Positions 1 through 7,024 of a stretch of DNA of 40,950 nucleotides are shown piece after piece (the stretch's first letter is position 1; each line of letters starts with the position of its first letter). The stretch lies in the NCBI GenBank assembly GCA_033717875.1, contig JADDKJ010000030.1, forward strand, positions 1-40,950, read 5' to 3'. The notes beneath the pieces were generated by a model. That model had not been told where the DNA came from, made no database searches, and worked only from the letters and a program-made list of their open reading frames with translations. The position numbers and the translations under genes are program-made. This stretch comes from SBBG01 sp033717875. Lineage in GTDB: Bacteria; Pseudomonadota; Gammaproteobacteria; Ga0077554; Ga007554.

Positions 1-1
1 G

Positions 2-493
2 CGGCGCACCATCCTCGGCGAAGCGGTCCAGCCCTGGCGGGAACCCCTGGTGCTGCACGCCGACAACGGCTCGCCGATGAAGTCGGCGACCCTGCTGTCG
101 ACCTTGCAATGGCTGGGCGTCACACCCGCGCACAGCCGGCCGCGGGTGTCGAACGACAACGCCTATGCGGAGAGCGTGTTCCGGACCTGCAAATACCGTC
201 CGGAATACCCCACAGAAGGCTTCGCCACGCTGGAGGAGGCGCGCGCCTGGGTGATGCGCTTTGTGGGCTGGTACAACTGCGAGCACCGGCACAGCGGGTT
301 AAACTTCGTCACACCCGAGCAGCGCCACAGCGCGCAGGCCGAGGACATCATGAAGCGGCGCACCGAAATCTATGAAGCGGCACGGGCCAGAAATCCGCAA
401 CGCTGGAGCCGCTCGATCCGAGACTGGTCATTGCCGCAGAGTGTTTGGCTCAACCCGGAAAAATCGGCCAGCCCACAGGCTCAGGCCGCATGA
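2..493 (+). CDS. IS3-family transposase, C-terminal part (5' end outside window)
   Basis: The reading frame is open from base 2, so the gene enters from the left and only about 163 C-terminal residues are visible. This is the second half of a DDE integrase core. HADNGSP carries the second catalytic Asp, and NAYAESVFRTCKY carries the Glu at the usual spacing. The tail RFVGWYNCEHRHSGL and the FVTPEQRH motif are typical of IS3-family OrfB proteins. In that family OrfB is made by frameshifting with an upstream OrfA and carries out cut-and-join of the element ends. The stop is at 491-493, and the following bases up to about 527 (around GACAACTATCTTGA) resemble an IS3-type right end, although the left end cannot be seen for comparison. 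Whether the complete element is intact cannot be judged. GTG at 50 is merely the first start-like codon in the fragment, not the real start. Confidence 0.85.
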   Translation, partial: RRTILGEAVQPWREPLVLHADNGSPMKSATLLSTLQWLGVTPAHSRPRVSNDNAYAESVFRTCKYRPEYPTEGFATLEEARAWVMRFVGWYNCEHRHSGLNFVTPEQRHSAQAEDIMKRRTEIYEAARARNPQRWSRSIRDWSLPQSVWLNPEKSASPQAQAA

Positions 494-537
494 AAGAAAC
501 GGTGACAACTATCTTGAAAAACGCCGCTACTGCGCGT

Positions 538-626
538 CTTGCAGACGGGGGCGGGCGGTGCTCGCGATCCTCACATACTGACGTGTATGCTGCGGTCGCT
601 GCGCTCCGTCCGCCCCCGTCTGCAAG
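538..626. repeat. Large imperfect palindrome, dispersed repeat family 1 (copy 1)
   Basis: Arms of 21 bp at 538-558 and 606-626 are inverted copies with one mismatch. The centre (570-594) is itself nearly palindromic and reads CTCACATACTGACGTGTATG, followed by CTGCG. The same core occurs at 17972-17995. It lies between the convergent transposase and ptsI genes, just outside the probable IS right end, so it may also stop transcription from both sides. There is no coding potential. Confidence 0.7.
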
Positions 627-660
627 CCGCTCGCTACGATTTCTGTCGCTATGTATAGAT

Positions 661-2418
661 TCAAGCCCGCTCCTGTTTTTCAGCGGCATTGATCTTGTCG
701 ACCAGCGTGGCGATCTCGCCGCTATGGGCGCACGCGAAGATCTTTTTCGCTATCTTCGCCAGTCTGGCAAGGTGGCTGGACTGGATGATGCTTTTGACTT
801 CCAGCAGCATGGCGGGAGGCGTGCTGAATTCGGTGAGCCCCATGCCCAGCAGCAGCCGCGTGTAGCGTGGGTCGCCGGCCATTTCGCCGCACATAGCGAC
901 GGGGATGCCGGCCTCGTATCCCGCCTTGATGGTCATGTCGATCAGGCGCAATACGGCGGGGTGCAGCGGATCATAAAGGTAATTGACAGCATCGTCGATG
1001 CGGTCGGTGGCGAGGGTGTACTGGATCAGGTCGTTGGTGCCGATGGACAGGAAATCCAGATGCCGGGCGAAAGCTTCGGCCGCGAGGGCGGCCGAGGGGA
1101 CTTCGATCATGCCGCCGATCGGTATGTTCTCGTTATATTTGAGACCCTGTTCTTTCAGCTCGCGTTTGACATCCTCGATAACTTCAAGGACCTGAAACAA
1201 TTCCTGAAGACTGGAGAGCATGGGAATCATCATGCGCACCTGGCCGTAGGCCGACGCGCGCAGGATGGCCCGCAGTTGCGGGCGGAACAGCGCCGGTTCC
1301 TTGAGGCACAGGCGTATGGCCCGCAACCCCAGTGGCGAAGGCGCGCGGGGTGATACATGCCAGTGCTCGTTGTGCAGCGTTTTGTCGGCGCCCAGATCGA
1401 GGGTGCGGATCGTCACGGGCATGCCCTTCATGGCTTTGGCAGCCTGGGCATACGCCAGAAATTGCTCTTCTTCGCTGGGGTTGTCCTTGCGGTTCATGAA
1501 CAGAAACTCGGTGCGATACAGGCCGATGCCCGCCGCGCCGGCGCGCTTGATGGCGTGAATATCCTCCGGCAGCTCGACGTTGGCGCGCAGCGTGATGACC
1601 CGGCCATCCTCGGTGATCGAGGGTTTGTTGCTCAAGCGGGCAAGTGTGACGGCGTGGCGTTTTTCTTCCCGGCGTTTGGCGCGCAAGCGCTGCAAGGACG
1701 GGGGGGCTGGCTCTGTCAGTACCTCGCCCCGCTGGCCGTCGATTGCTATCAGTGCATCGTGAGATATCTGGCGCAGGGCATGGGCAACCCCGACGATGGC
1801 GGGGATGCCCAGGCCGCGCGCGAGGATGGTGGTGTGAGAGGTCGGTCCGCCACCTTCGGTGATGAATCCGGCGGCGCCGCAATGTTCGATCAGGAGCAGA
1901 TCGGCGGGTGAAAGGTCTGCGGCGACAATGATCGCGCCCTTCAGCCGTTGATCGGATAGCTCCAGGGGGTGGGCGGGTTGGTTGGCGAGGATGCGTTGAA
2001 TGCGGTTGACGACATGATCGACGTCGTCCTTGCGCGTGCGCAAATAGGGGTCGTTCATCGCCTCGAATACGCTCACCAGCATATCGCGCTGTTGCTTCAG
2101 CGCCCATTCGGCGTTGCATTGCTGGGTTTTGATCAGCTTCACCGGCGCATCGGCAAAGGCGGCGTCTTCCAGCATCAAGACGTGTGTCTCGATGAACGCG
2201 GCGATGCTGGCCGGGGTGCCGCGCGGAATCTGATTGCGGATCGATTTGAGTTGTTGCTTCGCGGCGGCGAGCGCGGCCTTGAAGCGTGCGACTTCTTCGG
2301 CGACGAGATGTTTCGGCAGAACGTATTCGCTGATTTCCGGCTGTTCCGGGGCGAGCAGATAGGCGTGGCCGATTGCGATGCCTCTCGATACTCCTACTCC
2401 CGTCAGCGTCAGGTTCAT
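661..2418 (-). CDS. ptsI: Phosphoenolpyruvate-protein phosphotransferase (PTS enzyme I)
   Basis: This is a 585-residue enzyme I, the usual length. It takes phosphate from PEP onto an active-site histidine and passes it to HPr or NPr in the cytoplasm. His195 in GGPTSHTTILAR is the phosphorylated residue, in the swivelling domain. The C-terminal PEP-binding barrel has GLYRTEFLFM (about 299-308), the signature FLSIGTNDLIQYT (about 456-468) and the acid/base Cys510 in AMCGEMAG. There is no N-terminal GAF domain, so it is not the PtsP type. No sugar permease or HPr gene is next to it, so a regulatory or nitrogen-type PTS role is possible (inference). It is the last gene of the minus-strand run, 175 bp after trkH. 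ATG at 2416-2418 is the start. Confidence 0.93.
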   Translation of the reverse strand: MNLTLTGVGVSRGIAIGHAYLLAPEQPEISEYVLPKHLVAEEVARFKAALAAAKQQLKSIRNQIPRGTPASIAAFIETHVLMLEDAAFADAPVKLIKTQQCNAEWALKQQRDMLVSVFEAMNDPYLRTRKDDVDHVVNRIQRILANQPAHPLELSDQRLKGAIIVAADLSPADLLLIEHCGAAGFITEGGGPTSHTTILARGLGIPAIVGVAHALRQISHDALIAIDGQRGEVLTEPAPPSLQRLRAKRREEKRHAVTLARLSNKPSITEDGRVITLRANVELPEDIHAIKRAGAAGIGLYRTEFLFMNRKDNPSEEEQFLAYAQAAKAMKGMPVTIRTLDLGADKTLHNEHWHVSPRAPSPLGLRAIRLCLKEPALFRPQLRAILRASAYGQVRMMIPMLSSLQELFQVLEVIEDVKRELKEQGLKYNENIPIGGMIEVPSAALAAEAFARHLDFLSIGTNDLIQYTLATDRIDDAVNYLYDPLHPAVLRLIDMTIKAGYEAGIPVAMCGEMAGDPRYTRLLLGMGLTEFSTPPAMLLEVKSIIQSSHLARLAKIAKKIFACAHSGEIATLVDKINAAEKQERA

Positions 2419-2478
2419 GCCGGGTGAACGGTCCTTGGGTTGGAGATTCCGATTAAATCAGAGTGCGCTTGTTTTTTC

Positions 2479-2618
2479 CAGAACGCCGGAGTCAGATGTG
2501 CCGGTGGGTCCTCGTTCAAAAAACAGCTTGCGTGCCGCGCATGCTTGGCGGGTTCTCACCCGCCCTACATTTGTCGTTTGGTTGGTTATCGCTTTACTTT
2601 CTCCAGAACGCCGGCGTC
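2479..2618. repeat. Short direct repeat of the trkH 3' end around a 108 bp insert
   Basis: Bases 2479-2494 and 2603-2618 are the same 16 bp with one mismatch, each preceded by a T-rich stretch. The right copy is the true 3' end of trkH and encodes LTPAFW on the minus strand. The left copy would encode the same residues but lies after the trkH stop. The sequence between them holds GGCGGGTTCTCACCCGCC (about 2549-2566), a small hairpin. It looks like an insertion or partial duplication at the end of trkH. This covers most of the trkH-ptsI spacer, and nothing else is seen there. Confidence 0.45.
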
Positions 2619-4045
2619 AACAGCACCAGCAGGGTGAATACTTCGAGGCGCCCCAGCAGCATGGCGAAACTGAGCAGCCAGATGCCGAAGTCGTTCACGG
2701 TGGTGAAGTTCATCGTTACCGCGCCCAGGCCGGGACCGCCGAGGTTGAGGCAGGTTGCCACGCCGGAAAACGCGGTCACTGCGTCAAGGCCAGTGCTCAT
2801 CAAGGCCAGCGCCAGCAGCACGAAGCTGACCATATAGAGCACCGAAAATCCCCATACCGCTTCCACGACCCGGTCCGGCAGCGAGCGTTCGCCGATCTTG
2901 ACCGGGATGATGGCGTTGGGGTGGATCAGACGCAGGATTTCGCGCAGGCCTTGCTTGTAGAGCAGCAGGATTCTCACCACTTTCATGCCGCCGGCGGTGG
3001 AGCCGGCGCAGCCGCCGATGAAGCCGATGGCGATCAATAATACTGGCAGGAACAACGGCCAGGCGGAGAAGTCTGCGGTGAGAAAGCCGGTGCTGGTGAT
3101 CATGGTGATGACCTGGAAGGCACCGTAGCGCAGCGCCTCCAGAAAATCGGGATATTGCCGTGTCAGTACCAGCGTTACTGTAGTGATCGCGATGATGGCG
3201 GCGACGATATAAAAAAATCCCCGGCTTTCCGCGTCGCGCCAGTACTGGCCGAGGTCGCGCTGCCGCCATGCCATGAAGTGCATGGCGAAGTTGATTCCGC
3301 CGAGCAGCATGAACACCATGGCGATGATTTCTATTGCCAGGTTTTGGAAATGGCCGAGACTGGCGTCATGGGTGGAAAAGCCGCCGGTGGAAACGGTGGC
3401 AAAGCTATGGCCGATGGCATCGAACAGGCTCATCCCGGCCAGCCAGTAGGCCAGGGCGCAGGCTACCGTCAAACCCAGGTAGATGTACCATAGCGCGCGC
3501 GCCGTTTCGGTGATGCGCGGGGTGAGTTTGTTGTCTTTCATCGGGCCCGGTGTTTCGGCGCGATAAAGCTGCATGCCGCCGATACCCAGCATGGGGAAGA
3601 TGGCCACCGCCAGCACGACGATACCCATGCCGCCGAGAAACTGGAGTTGCTGCCGGTAATAGAGTATCGCTCGCGGCAGTTGATCCAGTCCGACGATCAC
3701 TGTCGCGCCGGTGGTGGTGAAGCCCGACACCGATTCGAACACCGCATCGGTGAACGACATGTGCGGATGCTCCGCCATCATGAAGGGCAGGGCGCTCACC
3801 ATGCTGAGCGCCGTCCAGAACATCACCACCACCATGAAGCCGTCGCGCAGGCGCAACTCCTTGCGTTGTGCCCGCGCCGGCAACCAGCACAACAATCCAA
3901 TGACCAGCGTCAGGGCGAAGGCTTCGACGAACGCGAGCGCCGTATGGTCGTCATACCACAATGAAACTCCAATCGGCGGCAGCATGGTCAGGCTGAATAC
4001 CATCAGCAGCAGACCGAGGATGCGTTGGATGACGAGGAGTTGCAT
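2594..4045 (-). CDS. trkH: Trk potassium uptake protein, membrane subunit TrkH
   Basis: A 483-residue integral membrane protein that forms the K+ pathway of the Trk system and works with TrkA, encoded just upstream. Four pore-loop segments of the TrkH/TrkG/KtrB fold are visible: SGFTTTGATV, TVSTGGFSTHD, ITSTGFLTADF and CLNLGGPGLGAV, each flanked by hydrophobic segments. The length is normal for the family. ATG at 4043-4045 is the start, and trkA ends 125 bp upstream. The last residues (LTPAFWRK) are partly duplicated in DNA beyond the stop. The trkA-trkH pairing downstream of ntrYX is a conserved gammaproteobacterial arrangement. Confidence 0.95.
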   Translation of the reverse strand: MQLLVIQRILGLLLMVFSLTMLPPIGVSLWYDDHTALAFVEAFALTLVIGLLCWLPARAQRKELRLRDGFMVVVMFWTALSMVSALPFMMAEHPHMSFTDAVFESVSGFTTTGATVIVGLDQLPRAILYYRQQLQFLGGMGIVVLAVAIFPMLGIGGMQLYRAETPGPMKDNKLTPRITETARALWYIYLGLTVACALAYWLAGMSLFDAIGHSFATVSTGGFSTHDASLGHFQNLAIEIIAMVFMLLGGINFAMHFMAWRQRDLGQYWRDAESRGFFYIVAAIIAITTVTLVLTRQYPDFLEALRYGAFQVITMITSTGFLTADFSAWPLFLPVLLIAIGFIGGCAGSTAGGMKVVRILLLYKQGLREILRLIHPNAIIPVKIGERSLPDRVVEAVWGFSVLYMVSFVLLALALMSTGLDAVTAFSGVATCLNLGGPGLGAVTMNFTTVNDFGIWLLSFAMLLGRLEVFTLLVLLTPAFWRK

Positions 4046-4069
4046 TTTTTAAGATAGGGAAAAGAGAAC

Positions 4070-4150
4070 AGAGGAAAGAGAAAAGAGAAAATTCATTTTC
4101 GCTGGATGGTGGTGAAAAAACATTTCGTGATCCACTTTTCTCTTTCCTCT
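4070..4150. repeat. Inverted repeat of polypurine/polypyrimidine arms between trkA and trkH
   Basis: Bases 4070-4084 (AGAGGAAAGAGAAAA) are a perfect 15 bp inverse of 4136-4150. They are separated by 51 bases and lie in the spacer between trkA and trkH. The arms are pure purine and pure pyrimidine, respectively. It could form a long hairpin in the trkA-trkH transcript or attenuate trkH. The role is unknown. Confidence 0.5.
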
Positions 4151-4170
4151 TGTATCTTTATCTCTGTCTT

Positions 4171-5544
4171 TCAAAGAAACATCACGCCCACCTGGAACAG
4201 CCGCTCCACTTCGCGGATACGCTGTTTGTCGACCAGGAACAGGATGATGTGATCCTCCGCTTCGATGACAGTGTCATGGTGTGCGATCAGCACCTCATCG
4301 CCGCGCATGATGGCGCCGATGTTGGTGCCGGGCGGGAGTTTGATGTCCTGAATGGCGCGTCCCACCACCTTGGAAGAGCGGCGGTCGCCGTGCGCCACCG
4401 CCTCGATGGCTTCGGCGGCGCCGCGCCGCAGCGAGTGTACGGCGGCGACATCGCCGCGCCGGACATGGGCCAGCAGGCTGCCGATCATGGCCTGGTGAGG
4501 CGAGATGGCGATGTCGATGGTGCCGCTCTCCACCAGGTCGACATAAGCCGAGCGGTTGATCAATGCCATCACCTTGCGCGCCCCGAGACGTTTGGCCAGC
4601 ATCGCGGAGAGGATATTGTCCTCGTCGTCGTTGGTCAGCGCACAAAATACATCGGTGGCTTCGATGTTTTCTTCGCGCAGCAGATCCTCGTCGGTGGCGT
4701 CGCCGAGCAGGATGATGGCCTTTTTCAATTCCTCGGACAAGGCGCGGGCGCGGGCGGCGTTGTGTTCGACCACCTTGACTTGGTAGTCACCTTCGAGCGC
4801 CAAGGCCAGCCGCCGGCCGATGTTGCCCCCGCCGGCGATCATGATGCGTTTATAGGGCTGGTCGAGCCGGCGCAGCTCGCTCATCACCGCGCGGATATCC
4901 TTCTTGGCGGCGATGAAAAAGACCTCGTCATCCGCTTCGATGACGGTGTTGCCCTCGGGGGGGATCGGCGCATCGCGGCGGAAAATGGCGGCGACGCGCG
5001 TCTGGATGCCAGGCATGTGCTGGCGCAGTTCGCGCAGCTCGCGGCCCACCAGCGGTCCACCATAATAAGCCCGCACGCCGACCAACTGTACCTTGCCGTG
5101 GGCGAAATCGAGCACCTGGAGCGCGCCGGGATATTCGATCACACGCTGGATGTAATCCGTCACCGCCTGATCCGGGCTGATCAGCACATCCACCGGAAAG
5201 GCTTCCGGTGTGAAAAGTTCGCGGTGCTTGAGATATTCGTTGGAACGCACGCGCGCGATTTTGGTCGGGGTGTGGAACAGGGTGTGCGCCACTTGACACG
5301 CCACCATGTTGGTTTCATCGCTGTTGGTGACGGCGAGGATCATGTCCGCATCCTCGGCGCCCGCGCGGCGCAATATCTCGGGGTGGGAGGCTTGTCCGTA
5401 CACGGTGCGCAGGTCCAGCCGGTCTTGCAGATCTTCCAGGCAAGCCATGTCGGTGTCCACCACCGTGATGTCGTTGGCCTCGCTGACCAGATTGGTGGCG
5501 ACCGAGGAGCCCACCTGACCTGCCCCGAGAATGATGATTTTCAT
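4171..5544 (-). CDS. trkA: Trk potassium uptake protein, NAD-binding regulatory subunit TrkA
   Basis: A 457-residue cytoplasmic protein made of two RCK modules. Each begins with a Rossmann nucleotide-binding motif, GAGQVGSSVA near residue 7 and GGGNIGRRLA near residue 237, followed by acidic VVDTD and VVEHN. Each is followed by a TrkA-C ligand domain (about 145-225 and 375-457). The family binds NAD(H)/ATP and gates TrkH. Two-module length (about 458) is normal. The gene lies between ntrX and trkH on the same strand. A 20 bp perfect hairpin sits in the gap from ntrX, so trkAH may be partly separated from ntrYX transcription. The ATG at 5542-5544 fits the MKIIILGAGQVG start of the family. Confidence 0.95.
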   Translation of the reverse strand: MKIIILGAGQVGSSVATNLVSEANDITVVDTDMACLEDLQDRLDLRTVYGQASHPEILRRAGAEDADMILAVTNSDETNMVACQVAHTLFHTPTKIARVRSNEYLKHRELFTPEAFPVDVLISPDQAVTDYIQRVIEYPGALQVLDFAHGKVQLVGVRAYYGGPLVGRELRELRQHMPGIQTRVAAIFRRDAPIPPEGNTVIEADDEVFFIAAKKDIRAVMSELRRLDQPYKRIMIAGGGNIGRRLALALEGDYQVKVVEHNAARARALSEELKKAIILLGDATDEDLLREENIEATDVFCALTNDDEDNILSAMLAKRLGARKVMALINRSAYVDLVESGTIDIAISPHQAMIGSLLAHVRRGDVAAVHSLRRGAAEAIEAVAHGDRRSSKVVGRAIQDIKLPPGTNIGAIMRGDEVLIAHHDTVIEAEDHIILFLVDKQRIREVERLFQVGVMFL

Positions 5545-5566
5545 GTGGTGTCACGATCCATCAACA

Positions 5567-5616
5567 GTAGGGTGCGCCGTGCGCACCACATCGAGAGTGC
5601 GCACGGCGCACCCTAC
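5567..5616. repeat. Perfect 20 bp hairpin, GTAGGGTGCG repeat family 3 (copy 1)
   Basis: The left arm at 5567-5586 begins GTAGGGTGCGCC, and its exact inverse is at 5597-5616, with a 10-base loop. It lies between the ntrX stop and the trkA start. Arms starting GTAGGGTGCG recur at 20740 and 24946. There is no T-tract, so termination is possible but not certain. Confidence 0.75.
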
Positions 5617-5638
5617 GTGTATAAAGGCGGCAATCTTA

Positions 5639-7021
5639 TCACTGATCCGATGGTTCTTGCACATCTCCCAGGCTGATGCCTAGCGCCCGCATCTTGCGAT
5701 AGAGATGGGTGCGCTCCATGCCCGCCAGCTTGGCGACCTTGGTGATATTGCCGCCCGTCTCGCGTAGCTGGTGTTCCAGGTAAGCCTTTTCGAAGCGGTC
5801 GCGCGCCTCGCGCAATGGCAGATCGAACGCGGAGGCCGAAGCCGAGGCCACTGTGTCGGCCGGCGGCGCTGCGCCCAGCGCTTTTTCCACTTCGTCGACG
5901 GTGATTTCCGCGTCCGTGCCCAGAATCAGCAGCCGCTGCACCAGATTTTTCAGTTCGCGGATATTGCCCGGCCAGGTGTGGTTGCGCAGACGGTTCTGCG
6001 CCGCCAGGGCAAAGCGACGGTAGGGGAGGTTTTCCTGATTGACGAACAGCGTGACATAATAATTCAGCAGTTCCGGCACGTCCTCGCAATGTTCCCGCAA
6101 CGGAGGCACGTGCAGCGGCACGACGTGCAACTGATAGTACAGATCTTCACGGAAACGCTTGGCCAGCACTTCCTGTTGCAGATCGCGATGCGTGGCGGCG
6201 ACGATGCGCGCGTCGAGCCGCACGGCTTCGCTGCCTCCCGCGCGCACGAAGGAGCGGCTTTGCAGGGTGCGCATCAGGCGCGCCTGCGTGGCGGCATCCA
6301 TGTCGCCGATGTCGTCGAGGAATACCGTGCCGCCGTTGGCCTGTTCGAGACGGCCATAGTGGATTTTGTCGCCAGCTTCACTGCCGAACAACTCGGTGGC
6401 CCAGTGGCCCTGGTTGAGGAGCGCGGTGCCGGCATCGACAAAGGGGCCGCGGCTGCGCGGGCTGTGGTTGTGCAGATAACGGGCGATCAGTTCCTTGCCG
6501 CTGCCCGGTTCGCCGCTGATCAGCACCCAGGCGTCATGTTGCGCGATGCGCTTGGCCTGCTCGCGCAGATTGTGCATGACGGCGCTGTGGCCGATCGGTT
6601 CCGAGGCAGGTTGGCTATGGCGGCGCAGACCAATGTTTTCCCGTTGCAGCTTGTCAGCTTCCAGGGCACGCTTGATGGTCAGTAGCAGCTTGGCCATGGA
6701 GAGCGGTTTCTCCAGGAAATCGTAGGCGCCGAGGCGCGTGGCTTCCACCGCCGTTTCCACCGTGCCGTGTCCCGACATCATCACCACCGGCGGCAGGCCG
6801 TCGCCCTCTTCCGACCATTCCTTGAGCAGCGAGACGCCGTCGATGTCCGGCATCCAGATATCGAGCAGGATCAGGTCGGGGCGATGTTCGCGGCGCGCGC
6901 GTTTAGCCGCTTCGCCATTTTCGGCCATGGCGACTTCGTATCCTTCGTCGACCAGGATTTCCTTGACCAGTTCGCGGATATCCCGTTCGTCGTCCACCAC
7001 CAGGATGTAGGCTATGCTCAT
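5639..7021 (-). CDS. ntrX: NtrX-type response regulator (receiver, AAA+, Fis HTH)
   Basis: A 460-residue NtrC-family regulator, partner of the NtrY kinase encoded just upstream. Receiver domain about 1-120: acidic pair at 10-12, phospho-acceptor Asp54 in LLDIWMPD, Lys105. AAA+ domain about 142-370: Walker A GEPGSGKE (170-177) and Walker B TVFLDDIGD. A Fis-type helix-turn-helix is at the C-terminus (TKVAKLAGMERTHLYRKM). The L1 loop that normally carries GAFTGA, the sigma54 contact, is absent: ELFGSEAGDKIHYGRLEQ goes straight on. ATP binding looks intact but sigma54 activation is doubtful. The ntrY stop is 3 bp upstream of ATG 7019-7021, so the two are translationally close. Likely targets are nitrogen or redox/envelope genes (family knowledge, not shown here). 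Confidence 0.92.
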   Translation of the reverse strand: MSIAYILVVDDERDIRELVKEILVDEGYEVAMAENGEAAKRARREHRPDLILLDIWMPDIDGVSLLKEWSEEGDGLPPVVMMSGHGTVETAVEATRLGAYDFLEKPLSMAKLLLTIKRALEADKLQRENIGLRRHSQPASEPIGHSAVMHNLREQAKRIAQHDAWVLISGEPGSGKELIARYLHNHSPRSRGPFVDAGTALLNQGHWATELFGSEAGDKIHYGRLEQANGGTVFLDDIGDMDAATQARLMRTLQSRSFVRAGGSEAVRLDARIVAATHRDLQQEVLAKRFREDLYYQLHVVPLHVPPLREHCEDVPELLNYYVTLFVNQENLPYRRFALAAQNRLRNHTWPGNIRELKNLVQRLLILGTDAEITVDEVEKALGAAPPADTVASASASAFDLPLREARDRFEKAYLEHQLRETGGNITKVAKLAGMERTHLYRKMRALGISLGDVQEPSDQ

Positions 7022-7024
7022 ATT

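Noticed and set aside
661..2418. PtsP (GAF-containing nitrogen PTS enzyme)
   Set aside because: The protein begins directly with the enzyme I domain and has no GAF region; 585 residues is enzyme I length.
4150..5676. Plus-strand open frame of about 508 codons opposite trkA
   Set aside because: The minus strand encodes TrkA with two Rossmann motifs. The plus-strand product is His/Asp-rich shadow sequence.
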